56,886 nucleotides of DNA from Pseudanabaena mucicola FACHB-723 (lineage in GTDB: Bacteria > Cyanobacteriota > Cyanobacteriia > Pseudanabaenales > Pseudanabaenaceae), in contig NZ_JACJQB010000023.1 of assembly GCF_014696385.1 (NCBI RefSeq), forward strand, positions 1 to 56,886, written 5' to 3'. The notes beneath the pieces were generated by a model. It had not been told where the DNA came from, ran no database searches, and saw only the letters and a program-made list of their open reading frames with translations. Every line of letters starts with the position of its first letter. Within the stretch, counting starts at the first letter, position 1. Below, in pieces: positions 33,863 to 42,259 of this stretch. A program made the position numbers and the translations under genes.

Positions 33863-34866
33863 CCAGCTATAGCTAGTTGTTCCTTTGATTGGGTCAGTCG
33901 CTCAAAGGCTTCGCGCATCTTTAAGCCCACAATGATTTGCAACAAGCCAGTGCCACTATTGGAACCAGGGTAATCGGGATGGCGTAGTAATAACTCCGTC
34001 AGTTCACCATAAAATTTGCTGCTGGTATTACTGAGGTGATTTTCGATGTAAATCAATTCTTCCAAGCGATCGAATTGACCATCAATTTCTAAAATGCTGA
34101 CAGGATGACCACACCAGCTATCTGGCCCCGAAAATAGTTTGATGCCTGGGTAAGAGCAGGTGAGTTTTGTGCCGCAGGGAATCCAAGAAATTGTCGAACC
34201 TTCATCAAATAGATAGGCAGGCTGTAGCCCTTGCATATCGAGACGTTGAATCAGCCGTACCCGCAATACTTTCCGTTCTGTATCATTGGGAATCAAATTG
34301 GTGGGCAAGATTTGGATCACCACATCGGCATCGGCTTTCTGTGGATCGATATATGCCTCAAAGTCTGGTCGTCTGGCTGCGATCGCTTGGACAACATCGG
34401 CTAGGGTATGCCCGCGTTCTGCCATATCCCGTTGGGTTTTCCAAGCAATTTTAATTTCATCACTCAGATCGAGATAGATACTGAAGTCAATTAATTCTCG
34501 AACGCGCGGATCATAGAGTGGATGCAAGCCCTCAATCACGATCACTTTGTTGGGATGCACCAATTCAGGAGGATCAAGTAGTCCCGTCTCATGATTGTAA
34601 ATCGGCTTCATGATCGATTTACCTTCCTTGAGCGCTTTTACTTGTTCATACATCAAGTCAAAATTATTAGCGCGTGGGTCAAGGGCAGTAATTCCTGTTT
34701 GCTTACGTTGCTTGCGATCGAGGCTGTGATAGTCATCTAGACAAATCACCGTCATAAATTCTGCACCAAACAGATCATTTAAGCGGCGGAGAAAGGTGGA
34801 CTTACCACAGCCAGAGTCTCCTGCGACCCCAATGACAACAACGCGGTTAGATTTACTGCTCATCAT
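33859..34866 (-). CDS. prk: Phosphoribulokinase
   Basis: Calvin-cycle enzyme that phosphorylates ribulose 5-phosphate to the Rubisco substrate. The 335-aa product has the P-loop GVAGDSGCGKST and the redox cysteine pair C20 (in the P-loop) and C42 (VICLDDYHS). The two C-terminal cysteines that help in CP12/GAPDH docking are seen in IPCGTKLTC and SWCGHP. RKQTGITALDPRANNFD is the typical substrate region. Two adjacent ATGs are possible; starting at the second one would give the usual C19 and C41 numbering. GGAAGAG lies upstream. Thioredoxin and CP12 control is expected from the family. Confidence 0.97.
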   Translation of the reverse strand: MMSSKSNRVVVIGVAGDSGCGKSTFLRRLNDLFGAEFMTVICLDDYHSLDRKQRKQTGITALDPRANNFDLMYEQVKALKEGKSIMKPIYNHETGLLDPPELVHPNKVIVIEGLHPLYDPRVRELIDFSIYLDLSDEIKIAWKTQRDMAERGHTLADVVQAIAARRPDFEAYIDPQKADADVVIQILPTNLIPNDTERKVLRVRLIQRLDMQGLQPAYLFDEGSTISWIPCGTKLTCSYPGIKLFSGPDSWCGHPVSILEIDGQFDRLEELIYIENHLSNTSSKFYGELTELLLRHPDYPGSNSGTGLLQIIVGLKMREAFERLTQSKEQLAIAG

Positions 34867-35055
34867 GCTGAACTCTTCCTTAATATGAATTTTTCAGTTT
34901 AATAAATTGTGCTTATTTTGAATTTATGTATTCTTAACTACTTTTTTATAAGCTCCAATCTATCAAAGCCTCGGCATTCATACAAGACTAAATCAGCAAT
35001 TATCCTAATATTTTGTATTGTTAGTGAATTTTAAATGTGGCAACACAAGAAGCCT

Positions 35056-35098
35056 CAAATAAGTGAAAGCGGCGTGAAGCGTCACTTTCACTTATTTG
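35056..35098. repeat. Palindrome upstream of prk
   Basis: CAAATAAGTGAAAG (35056-35069) pairs with CTTTCACTTATTTG (35085-35098) over 14 bp. The inner part GGCG-TGAAG-CGTC pairs with one G-T. It lies 24 bases after the stop of the minus-strand gene at 35122, so it may serve as its terminator. The rest of the 34867-35121 spacer shows only AT-rich DNA, presumably with the prk promoter. Confidence 0.8.
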
Positions 35099-35121
35099 GT
35101 CATCAAAACTTATAAATCTAT

Positions 35122-35724
35122 CTAAACCCTGCTGCTCAAAATATCGCGACTGAGCGCTTGTTGAAAATCTTGGATATGCAATTGGTGTTGTGGTAGCCAA
35201 ATATTCCCCGTTTCTGTATCCATGGGCGGCAAAACATCATAAATTGGCTCTTGAAGAAAATAGGTTTCTTTGAGCCTTACTAACCATGCCGATTGAGATT
35301 CGTCAGCGAGTCGTGATTGCAAATCTATGAGAGTAGTTGGCGCAATATCAAGCTGGCGCTCTAGCTCAAGGGTAAGTTTCACATCATGGCGATCGCAATG
35401 CACAATGGAATCGATGGTGGCAAGTCCCTGTAGGGCAAAGGCAGGAAAAGTATCGGCATCAAAGCCAAATTCATCCATAAGCTGTTTGCAGATATGGGCA
35501 GATTCAGGATTGTCGGGGTAGCCGAGGGAATGGATCAAAACGCGACTGTCAACCGCAGTCTTGATGAACTCAGGTGGATTAAAAACAACCAAAGTTGCAT
35601 AAACCCTTGCTAGGTAGCAAACTGCTTCTTCAGGACATAGGGAAATAGCTACAGTTATTGCTGCTTGGTCAAACATGATGCCAAAATGCAAGTATTTTTG
35701 ATGTTTAAGATGATCAGCATACAA
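35122..35724 (-). CDS. Conserved-looking protein of unknown function
   Basis: Not recognised. The 200-aa product is soluble, acidic and without signal peptide or repeats. Segments such as FDQAAITVAISLCPEEAVCY, FNPPEFIKTAVDSRVLIHSL and HDVKLTLELERQLDIAPTTL suggest a mixed alpha/beta or helical fold. The first ATG at 35724 is used here; an ATG at 35676 (MFDQAAITVAI) would drop 16 residues and may be the real start. The gene is flanked by palindromes on both sides and is monocistronic. Confidence 0.65.
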   Translation of the reverse strand: MYADHLKHQKYLHFGIMFDQAAITVAISLCPEEAVCYLARVYATLVVFNPPEFIKTAVDSRVLIHSLGYPDNPESAHICKQLMDEFGFDADTFPAFALQGLATIDSIVHCDRHDVKLTLELERQLDIAPTTLIDLQSRLADESQSAWLVRLKETYFLQEPIYDVLPPMDTETGNIWLPQHQLHIQDFQQALSRDILSSRV

Positions 35725-35813
35725 CGATTGTTGGTTTAAACCTTTGCTGCAAATGACTTAATCTTGTTTATTCCTAAGCAAAAATAGGCGAGAATCTTAG
35801 ACTACTAAATTTC

Positions 35814-35868
35814 ACAAAACCAAAATAGAGTTGCGGCGCTTCGTGCCGCAACTCTATTTTGGTTTTGT
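35814..35868. repeat. REP-like palindrome, 26-bp stem
   Basis: Arms 35814-35839 and 35843-35868 pair with a single G-T around TTC. The left arm begins ACAAAACCAAAATAGAGTTG and ends CGGCGC. This is the most complete member of the family. It lies in the 334-base gene-free stretch 35725-36058. Confidence 0.92.
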
Positions 35869-35979
35869 TCTAACGTCAATGGCTACAACCATAAACAGAC
35901 AGCGACAGATTTTCAAAAATCGTAAAGTAACTTGAACTATCGGCAAATTAGGCAATTGCAAAGCGTAAGATCTTAGTAT

Positions 35980-36024
35980 ATGAGATTCTTTTAGATTACC
36001 GACGATAATCTAAAAGAATCTCAT
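35980..36024. promoter_or_regulatory. 19-bp perfect inverted repeat upstream of SSADH
   Basis: Arm 35980-35998 (ATGAGATTCTTTTAGATTA) pairs exactly with 36006-36024 around CCGACGA. It ends 34 bases before the SSADH start codon and no T-run follows, so it is not an ordinary terminator. Its place fits an operator or a leader hairpin of the SSADH/2-OGDC unit. Unlike the REP-like palindromes it is AT-rich and shares no core with them. Confidence 0.6.
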
Positions 36025-36058
36025 CAATGCACAACTTCTCAGCTTTGGAGACAAGATC

Positions 36059-37423
36059 ATGGCGATTGCCTCAATCAATCCTGTCACGGGAGAATTGTTA
36101 AAAACTTTCACGCCGCTATCCGATGCGGAAATAGAGCAGAAGATTGCCTTAGCTGATCATACCTTTGCCACCTACAAACATAGTAAATTTGCCGATCGCA
36201 GTCGGTGGATGCACCAAGCCGCCGATATCCTCGAGGCAAAAAAAACAGAGTTGGCAATTATCATAACCCTTGAGATGGGAAAGACCCTCAAAAGTGCGAT
36301 CGCAGAAATCGAGAAATGCGCCCATCTCTGTCGTTTCTATGCCGAACATGCGCCACAGTTTTTAGCTGACACCCCTGCCACCACCGATGCTAGTTGTACA
36401 ATCATCCGCTATCAACCCCTAGGCGCAATTCTGGCGGTGATGCCGTGGAACTTTCCCTTTTGGCAAGTGTTTCGCTTTGCCGTACCCGCGCTGATGGCAG
36501 GCAATGTGGGACTGCTCAAACATGCATCCAATGTGCCGCAATGTGCGCTGGCAATCGCCGAAGTCTTCCATGCCGCAGGCATCCCTGAAGGTGCATTTCA
36601 AACCCTCCTCATCGGTGCGGATCGGGTAGCAAATTTGGTTGCCGATGCCCGCATCAAGGCCGCCACATTAACAGGTAGTGAACCTGCGGGGCAAAGTCTC
36701 GCGGCAATGGCGGGGCATCATCTCAAAAAAGTAGTTTTGGAACTGGGGGGCAGTGATCCATTTATTGTCCTCCATAGTGCCGATCTGGACTTAGCCGTAA
36801 GTACCGCCGTCACCGCAAGGATAATGAACAACGGACAAACCTGCATTGCCGCCAAACGATTTATTCTCGAAGATGCGATCGCAGATTTATTTATTGCCAA
36901 GTTTGTCGAGAAATTTAAAGCTCTCAAAGTGGGCGATCCGATGCAGCCTGAAACCGATGTGGGTCCCCTCGCCACGCCACAGATTTTGCATAAACTTGAT
37001 GCTCAGGTTAAGGCTAGCGTTGATGCAGGGGCAAAAATTCTCATTGGTGGGTATCGCCTTAAAGACAAAGGAAATTTTTATGCGCCCACCATTTTAAGTG
37101 ACATTCCCCTTGGCGCACCTCCCTATCAAGAAGAGTTTTTTGGTCCCGTCGCCTCGATATTCCGTGTCAAAAACATACAGGAGGCAATTGCCCTTGCCAA
37201 CAGCACTAATTTTGGTTTGGGTGCAAGCATCTGGACTCAAGATCTAGAGGAAATCGAATTGGCGATCGAACAAATCGAATCGGGGGCAGTCTTTGTCAAT
37301 GGCATGGTCAAATCCGATCCGCGAGTTCCCTTTGGCGGTATAAAGCGATCAGGCTTCGGTCGTGAACTAGGCTGCGAAGGAATTCGCGAATTTGTAAATA
37401 TCAAAACCATTTGGATCGCCTAG
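36059..37423 (+). CDS. Succinate-semialdehyde dehydrogenase
   Basis: Aldehyde dehydrogenase, 454 aa, that oxidises succinic semialdehyde to succinate with NAD(P)+. The catalytic Cys is C262 (NNGQTCIAAKRF) and the general base Glu is E228 (VVLELGGSDP). MPWNFPFWQ and LTGSEPAG (cofactor site) are present. The length matches the short SSADH type of cyanobacteria. The next gene, 53 bases on, is a ThDP decarboxylase. In Synechococcus sp. PCC 7002 that neighbour pair converts 2-oxoglutarate to succinate and closes the cycle without 2-oxoglutarate dehydrogenase. A long inverted repeat lies upstream. Confidence 0.88.
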   Translation: MAIASINPVTGELLKTFTPLSDAEIEQKIALADHTFATYKHSKFADRSRWMHQAADILEAKKTELAIIITLEMGKTLKSAIAEIEKCAHLCRFYAEHAPQFLADTPATTDASCTIIRYQPLGAILAVMPWNFPFWQVFRFAVPALMAGNVGLLKHASNVPQCALAIAEVFHAAGIPEGAFQTLLIGADRVANLVADARIKAATLTGSEPAGQSLAAMAGHHLKKVVLELGGSDPFIVLHSADLDLAVSTAVTARIMNNGQTCIAAKRFILEDAIADLFIAKFVEKFKALKVGDPMQPETDVGPLATPQILHKLDAQVKASVDAGAKILIGGYRLKDKGNFYAPTILSDIPLGAPPYQEEFFGPVASIFRVKNIQEAIALANSTNFGLGASIWTQDLEEIELAIEQIESGAVFVNGMVKSDPRVPFGGIKRSGFGRELGCEGIREFVNIKTIWIA

Positions 37424-37476
37424 TTCCATTCCCAAATCAGAGCCTACATTACCCACACTTCTTTAAGAGAAACACG

Positions 37477-39117
37477 ATGAACACCGCAGAACTATTGGTC
37501 AAATGTCTAGAAAGAGAAGGAGTGGAATATATTTTCGGACTACCGGGAGAAGAAAATATGGCAGTTCTCAATGCCCTTGAGCATTCATCAATTCGATTCA
37601 TTACCACACGCCATGAGCAGGGAGCAGCTTTTATGGCGGATGTCTATGGGCGACTGACGGGGAAGCCGGGGGTATGCCTATCCACACTGGGGCCGGGAGC
37701 AACTAATTTGATGACGGGGGTTGCCGATGCGAATCTAGATTGTGCGCCATTGATTGCAATTACGGGACAAGTGGGAACTGATCGGATGCATATTAATTCC
37801 CATCAATATCTCGATTTAGTGGCGATGTTCGAGCCTGTGACCAAATGGAACGCTCAAATTGTGCGTCCAAGTATTACTCCCGAAATTGTCCGCAAAGCCT
37901 TTAAAATTGCCAAGTCCGAAAAGCCGGGGGCAGTGCATATTGACCTACCTGAAAACATTGCGGCGATGGAAGTGGCAGCACAACCGCTATCGATCAGAAG
38001 CGATCGCAATTCTATGTATGCCTCCTACCGCAGTCTATCAGAAGCAGCATTGTTGATTGCTCAGGCAAAAAACCCCTTAATTCTGGTCGGCAATGGTGCA
38101 ATTCGTTCCCAAGCTAGCCAAGCTCTCACCGATTTCGCCACCCGTCTCAACATTCCCGTGGCGAATACCTTTATGGGTAAAGGGGTGATTCCCTATCGTC
38201 ATCCCTTAGCGCTGTGGACTTTGGGATTACAGCAACGAGATGTAATTAATTGCGCCTTTGACGAAACTGACTTAGTGATTGCCGTTGGTTATGACTTGAT
38301 CGAATATTCACCGAAAAAGTGGAATCCCCAAGGCACAATTCCGATTATTCATGTGGGAGAATTAACCGCCGAGGTGGATAGTAGCTATATGCCCCAAGTG
38401 GAAATTGTCGGGGATATTTCTGATTCCCTTGTGGAAATTATGCACCGTTGCGATCGCACAGGCATGACTGAACCCCATGCAATTGCGCTGCGTCCACAAA
38501 TTCTAGAAACCTATGAGCATTATGCCCATGACGAGGGTTTCCCCATTAAGCCGCAAAAAATTATCTATGACCTACGGCAAGTGATGGGAGCCGATGATAT
38601 TGTCATCTCCGATGTGGGAGCGCACAAAATGTGGATGGCTCGCCATTATCATTGCGATCGCCCCAATACTTGCATCATTTCCAATGGTTTCGCGGCCATG
38701 GGGATTGCGATTCCAGGGGCAATTGCCGCGAAGCTAGTCCATTGCGATCGCAAAGTGGTAGCGGTGACAGGTGATGGTGGTTTCATGATGAACATGCAGG
38801 AGCTAGAAACCGCCACCCGCATCGGTACACCCTTTGTGACCATTATTTTTAATGATGGCGGCTATGGGTTGATCGAATGGAAACAACAAATCCATTATGG
38901 TAAAACCGCATTTATCAAATTTGGCAATCCTGATTTTGTGAAACTAGCCGAAAGTATGGGGTTAAAGGGCTATCGGGTTAATTCTGCGATCGATCTTGTG
39001 CCAACCCTCAAGGAAGCTCTAGAACAGGATGTGCCTGCTGTGATTGATTGCCCCGTGGACTACCGTGAGAATATGCTCTTTTCTCGCAAAGTGGGCGAGT
39101 TGTCCTGCCCTATTTAG
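37477..39117 (+). CDS. ThDP-dependent 2-oxoglutarate decarboxylase (acetolactate-synthase-like)
   Basis: A 546-aa ThDP enzyme of the acetolactate synthase superfamily. The catalytic Glu is E47 (TTRHEQGAAFMADVYG). The ThDP and metal motif runs from GDGGFMMN (432-439) to NDGGYG (459-464). On sequence alone it would be called IlvB. Its position directly after SSADH and its length match the enzyme shown in Synechococcus PCC 7002 to decarboxylate 2-oxoglutarate to succinic semialdehyde. No ilvN-type small subunit is adjacent. The frame is open from 37411 inside SSADH, but the ATG at 37477 is the family start. Assignment as 2-OGDC rests on context. Confidence 0.8.
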   Translation: MNTAELLVKCLEREGVEYIFGLPGEENMAVLNALEHSSIRFITTRHEQGAAFMADVYGRLTGKPGVCLSTLGPGATNLMTGVADANLDCAPLIAITGQVGTDRMHINSHQYLDLVAMFEPVTKWNAQIVRPSITPEIVRKAFKIAKSEKPGAVHIDLPENIAAMEVAAQPLSIRSDRNSMYASYRSLSEAALLIAQAKNPLILVGNGAIRSQASQALTDFATRLNIPVANTFMGKGVIPYRHPLALWTLGLQQRDVINCAFDETDLVIAVGYDLIEYSPKKWNPQGTIPIIHVGELTAEVDSSYMPQVEIVGDISDSLVEIMHRCDRTGMTEPHAIALRPQILETYEHYAHDEGFPIKPQKIIYDLRQVMGADDIVISDVGAHKMWMARHYHCDRPNTCIISNGFAAMGIAIPGAIAAKLVHCDRKVVAVTGDGGFMMNMQELETATRIGTPFVTIIFNDGGYGLIEWKQQIHYGKTAFIKFGNPDFVKLAESMGLKGYRVNSAIDLVPTLKEALEQDVPAVIDCPVDYRENMLFSRKVGELSCPI

Positions 39118-39169
39118 CCGATCACGACGAAAGTTTTCCCCCTCTATAGCAAAGCAAAAATTAGTTATT

Positions 39170-39275
39170 ACAAACCCAAGAAGCGAGTTGCGGCGCGGAG
39201 CGCCGCAACTCATCTTCTGGGTTTGTGTCTTATCGCAAAACTTTTTTGCGATAAGACAGGGAAACAACTCCCTGT
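39170..39275. repeat. Three back-to-back hairpins after 2-OGDC
   Basis: First, a REP-like palindrome (39170-39226): core GAGTTGCGGCGC (39185-39196) with its complement (39200-39211) around GGA, and outer arms ACAAACCCA/TGGGTTTGT. Second, TGTCTTATCGCAAAA (39226-39240) with 39244-39258, perfect over 15 bp. Third, ACAGGGA (39256-39262) with TCCCTGT (39269-39275). Each starts where the previous one ends. Confidence 0.88.
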
Positions 39276-39331
39276 AAATTTCTTGATATAGTCAAACCTA
39301 TAACGCAGCTAGCTTGTAAAAATTTTTATTT

Positions 39332-40813
39332 ATGATTGGCATTAGGCAAAGTTTAGATTCAGAAGATTTACCACCCCAACTGCCGCCCAAACTGCCGTTA
39401 TTGCAGATGTTTCGGATTGGGCTGTTCCAAATGGGGCTAGGAATTATGTCCCTATTGGTGGCAGGACTCTTAAACCGCGTCATGATCAATGAGTTGACGA
39501 TTCCTGCAACCTTGACCGCCGCATTTATTTCCATGCCCTTGTTGGTATCCCCCGCCAGAATTTGGTTTGGACAAACCTCCGACTCTAAAACTATATTTGG
39601 CACTCATCGCTCTGGCTATGTCTGGATTGGGGCGGTTCTATTTGCAGTGGTTGCATTTTTAACCACACAGGTCATGTGGCAACTAGGGCGCAGTGTCCAT
39701 GAGATTGGCTGGAGCGGTATTACCTACGCATGGGTAACCCTATTAGCCGCCATGTTTGCCCTCTATGGCATGGCAATTAGCCTCAGTTCCACCCCCTTTG
39801 CGGCGATGTTGGTGGATGTTTCCGATGAAGAGGAACGCTCAAAGTTAGTGGGGATCGTCTGGTCGATGCTGATGGTGGGAATTGTCATCGGTGCGATCGC
39901 AGTTTCGAGGCTATTACCCTGCACCGAGAATCCCGTGACAGGAGTTTCCATTTTTGCCAATAGCGCCCGTCAAATTCAGCTTCAAAATGCAATTAATTCT
40001 GTATTCGTGATTATTCCCGTGGCAGTAGTCGGCTTGGCTGTCTTTGCCACCTATGGCATTGAGCAAAAATATTCTCGTTATAAATTGCGGGTTGAGGAAA
40101 ATCATATTCTCAATGGCACAACTGCCACCGAAGACAAACTGACTCTCAGCAAAGCTTTACGGGTATTGACTGCCAGCAAACAAACGGGTTTATTTTTCTC
40201 ATTTTTGCTGATGATGACCATTGGCATTTTTATGCAGGATGCAATCATGGAACCCTTTGGTGGTGCAGTATTTGGGATGAGTATCTGTGCAACAACACAG
40301 CTCAATGCCGCCTTTGGGATGGGAACTTTGATAGGACTCAGCTCCGCAGGTTTTTTAATTGTGCCGCGTCTGGGCAAACAAGCTGCTACTAAGTTTGGAT
40401 GCTATGCGGTGGCAGCAAGTTGCGCCTTACTGTTACTTTCAGGCTTTGTCCAAAAAACTTGGGCATTGCAAGCTTCACTGGCTTTGTTTGGCTTTACGTC
40501 AGGGATTACCACTTCAGGGGCTTTGAGTTTGATGCTCGACCTGACCGCAGCCGAAACTGCGGGTACATTTGTGGGGGCTTGGGGATTGTCTCAGGCAATC
40601 GCAAGGGGACTAGCGACAGTTACAGGTGGTGTGGTGCTAGACATTGGTAAAAAGATTTTTACTAATGCCACCTTTGCCTACAGTTTTGTATTTGTCTGCG
40701 AAGCCGCAGTGATGATTTTGGCGGTGGTGCTATTAGGTCGCGTCAATGTGCAGGAGTTTCGTACTGATGCGAGGCAAGCGATCGCCACGGTGTTTGCCAA
40801 CGAAATTGACTAA
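39332..40813 (+). CDS. BCD/PucC-family MFS carrier
   Basis: A 493-aa membrane protein with about twelve helices of the bacteriochlorophyll delivery (PucC/LhaA) branch of the MFS. The typical N-terminal block LLQMFRIGLFQMGLGIMSLL is followed by LNRVMINELTIPATLTA. Further on come the cytoplasmic loop PARIWFGQTSDSKTIFGTHR and DVSDEEERSKLVGIVWSMLM, all characteristic. In purple bacteria the family assists antenna assembly, perhaps by handling pigments; in cyanobacteria a chlorophyll-related or thylakoid role is inferred. It follows a cluster of hairpins and ends at a double hairpin terminator. Confidence 0.85.
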   Translation: MIGIRQSLDSEDLPPQLPPKLPLLQMFRIGLFQMGLGIMSLLVAGLLNRVMINELTIPATLTAAFISMPLLVSPARIWFGQTSDSKTIFGTHRSGYVWIGAVLFAVVAFLTTQVMWQLGRSVHEIGWSGITYAWVTLLAAMFALYGMAISLSSTPFAAMLVDVSDEEERSKLVGIVWSMLMVGIVIGAIAVSRLLPCTENPVTGVSIFANSARQIQLQNAINSVFVIIPVAVVGLAVFATYGIEQKYSRYKLRVEENHILNGTTATEDKLTLSKALRVLTASKQTGLFFSFLLMMTIGIFMQDAIMEPFGGAVFGMSICATTQLNAAFGMGTLIGLSSAGFLIVPRLGKQAATKFGCYAVAASCALLLLSGFVQKTWALQASLALFGFTSGITTSGALSLMLDLTAAETAGTFVGAWGLSQAIARGLATVTGGVVLDIGKKIFTNATFAYSFVFVCEAAVMILAVVLLGRVNVQEFRTDARQAIATVFANEID

Positions 40814-40820
40814 ATGTAAG

Positions 40821-40879
40821 CAAGGGGCTTAAGCCCCTTGTCTTAAAAAAAGAGGGTGGCGACTGCCACCCTTTTTTTT
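40821..40879. terminator. Double bidirectional terminator after the BCD carrier
   Basis: A 20-base perfect palindrome (CAAGGGGCTT/AAGCCCCTTG, 40821-40840) is followed by GGGTGGC (40854-40860) paired with GCCACCC (40865-40871). The second stem is extended by an A-run (from 40845) and a T-run (to 40879). It overlaps the stop codon of the convergent gene at 40878. Confidence 0.9.
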
Positions 40880-42176
40880 AGGAATTTTTATTTTCTTTCA
40901 ACAGCTTGGTATATTCCTGATCCGCCAAGTCCTGCTCGGTGGTGTAGGCAAGATTATTTTGATCGATGACCTCTTGCTTGGTGGCAAAGGTACGCGCAAA
41001 ATCTAGCTTTTGACGCAGGGTGCTTGATGGCTTTTGGAGTTTTTCGGCACTTGCCGCCCGCTTTTGATTGCGATCGCTAATGCCGCCATTCAAATATTGC
41101 AACACAAAATAGCGTACCAAGGGCGTAGATAGAAATAGCACCGCATAGCCCAACAGGAATCCATAGGCAGCATTGATCAATCCTAAGAATCCACCTGATA
41201 CCAAAGTCTTAGCAAGTCTAGGATCGCCCAGTAAACTGCCAAGATATAGCGATGCAACTAGATAAAAAACACCTAAACCAATGGATAGAGCAATTTTGCC
41301 TTGAGGGGCTTGGCTAAACTGCCAAACCTTTTCTTGCAAATAGGCACTGGTGGTTTTAGCTCTGCGCTCTGAGGCGACCTTTTGTAATTCGGGGAATTTA
41401 TAGGCAATAGTTCCTGCTTCGCTGACTTCAGGAAAGCCATTAAATTTTGCCAACACAGGGATCACAAAATATTCATCACCCTCAAGACGGCTAGTTTCAT
41501 CGAGATAGGGCGCGATTTGTTCTGCAATGACCACGCCATTATGACTGCGGATCATCGAGGCAATCTCGCGCCAGCGACGTTCTTCGAGGTCGGCGTTGGG
41601 GTTGCCATCACCAAACAAAAATGAAAATACACTTTCTAAAAAGCCCATTTCATTGGGGTCGCGTTGACGAACTCGTTCTGGCTCGTAGTAGTAGGGGTCA
41701 AACATGATGAAGGGGTTGCCAAAGGGATTACCCCAACCGCCGAGCCAAATAAAGCCGCCGCCGCCGCGATTGTCACTACGGCGATCATTGCGATCGTTGT
41801 CGCTGCGCCCTTGACTTTGAATGGCAATTGTCGCGGCAATAATGCCAAGTACCACAATCAAAATCGAAACAACTAGCAAAATCCCAAAGGATATACGGAT
41901 CGCATAAAACACCCATTTCCAGACACCCTTCAGCCATTCGTTAACCTGTAACCAGAACGATCGACTAACAAGAATTTGCCGAAAATTGGGTGCAAATTTA
42001 TAGGCAATTTCGCCCGATTCGGCAACTTGGAGATTACCACCCGTCTCCGAAGCAAGCGCCAACACTTCACGCTGTGCCGTATTGAGATCAAGTCCAGACT
42101 GTGCCGCCACATCACCTATCGTGACCCGATAGTTGAGCTTTTCGACGGCTTCCATCACTGCTGTACGCGGAGCCAT
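40878..42176 (-). CDS. Membrane protein of unknown function with winged-helix-like N terminus
   Basis: Not assigned to a named family. The 432-aa product begins with a helix-turn-helix-like segment (VTIGDVAAQSGLDLNTAQRE) that leads into a beta hairpin (GEIAYKFAPNF). A similar pair recurs near residues 225-275 (VVIAEQIAPYL to GTIAYKFPEL), so the domain is duplicated. Membrane segments are near 90-115 and in the 295-365 region. Between them is a low-complexity loop (RSDNDRNDRRSDNRGGGGF) and an aromatic stretch (MFDPYYYEPERVR, then FLESVFSFLFGDGNPNADL). I believe similar proteins are widespread in cyanobacteria and plastids. Divergent from the DUF1997 gene. Confidence 0.75.
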   Translation of the reverse strand: MAPRTAVMEAVEKLNYRVTIGDVAAQSGLDLNTAQREVLALASETGGNLQVAESGEIAYKFAPNFRQILVSRSFWLQVNEWLKGVWKWVFYAIRISFGILLVVSILIVVLGIIAATIAIQSQGRSDNDRNDRRSDNRGGGGFIWLGGWGNPFGNPFIMFDPYYYEPERVRQRDPNEMGFLESVFSFLFGDGNPNADLEERRWREIASMIRSHNGVVIAEQIAPYLDETSRLEGDEYFVIPVLAKFNGFPEVSEAGTIAYKFPELQKVASERRAKTTSAYLQEKVWQFSQAPQGKIALSIGLGVFYLVASLYLGSLLGDPRLAKTLVSGGFLGLINAAYGFLLGYAVLFLSTPLVRYFVLQYLNGGISDRNQKRAASAEKLQKPSSTLRQKLDFARTFATKQEVIDQNNLAYTTEQDLADQEYTKLLKENKNS

Positions 42177-42259
42177 ATGCTTTCCCTAATCGAACTTCTA
42201 AGACTATTATGATGGAAATAGTTAACAACTAGCGCATCAGCAGTTTTAGGATATCCGTC

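Noticed and set aside
35980-36024. Ends of a transposable element
   Set aside because: The two arms enclose only seven bases, with no transposase and no target-site duplication visible.
37477-39117. Acetolactate synthase large subunit (ilvB)
   Set aside because: No small subunit gene is adjacent, and the gene directly follows SSADH, the known 2-OGDC arrangement. The superfamily alone does not decide it.
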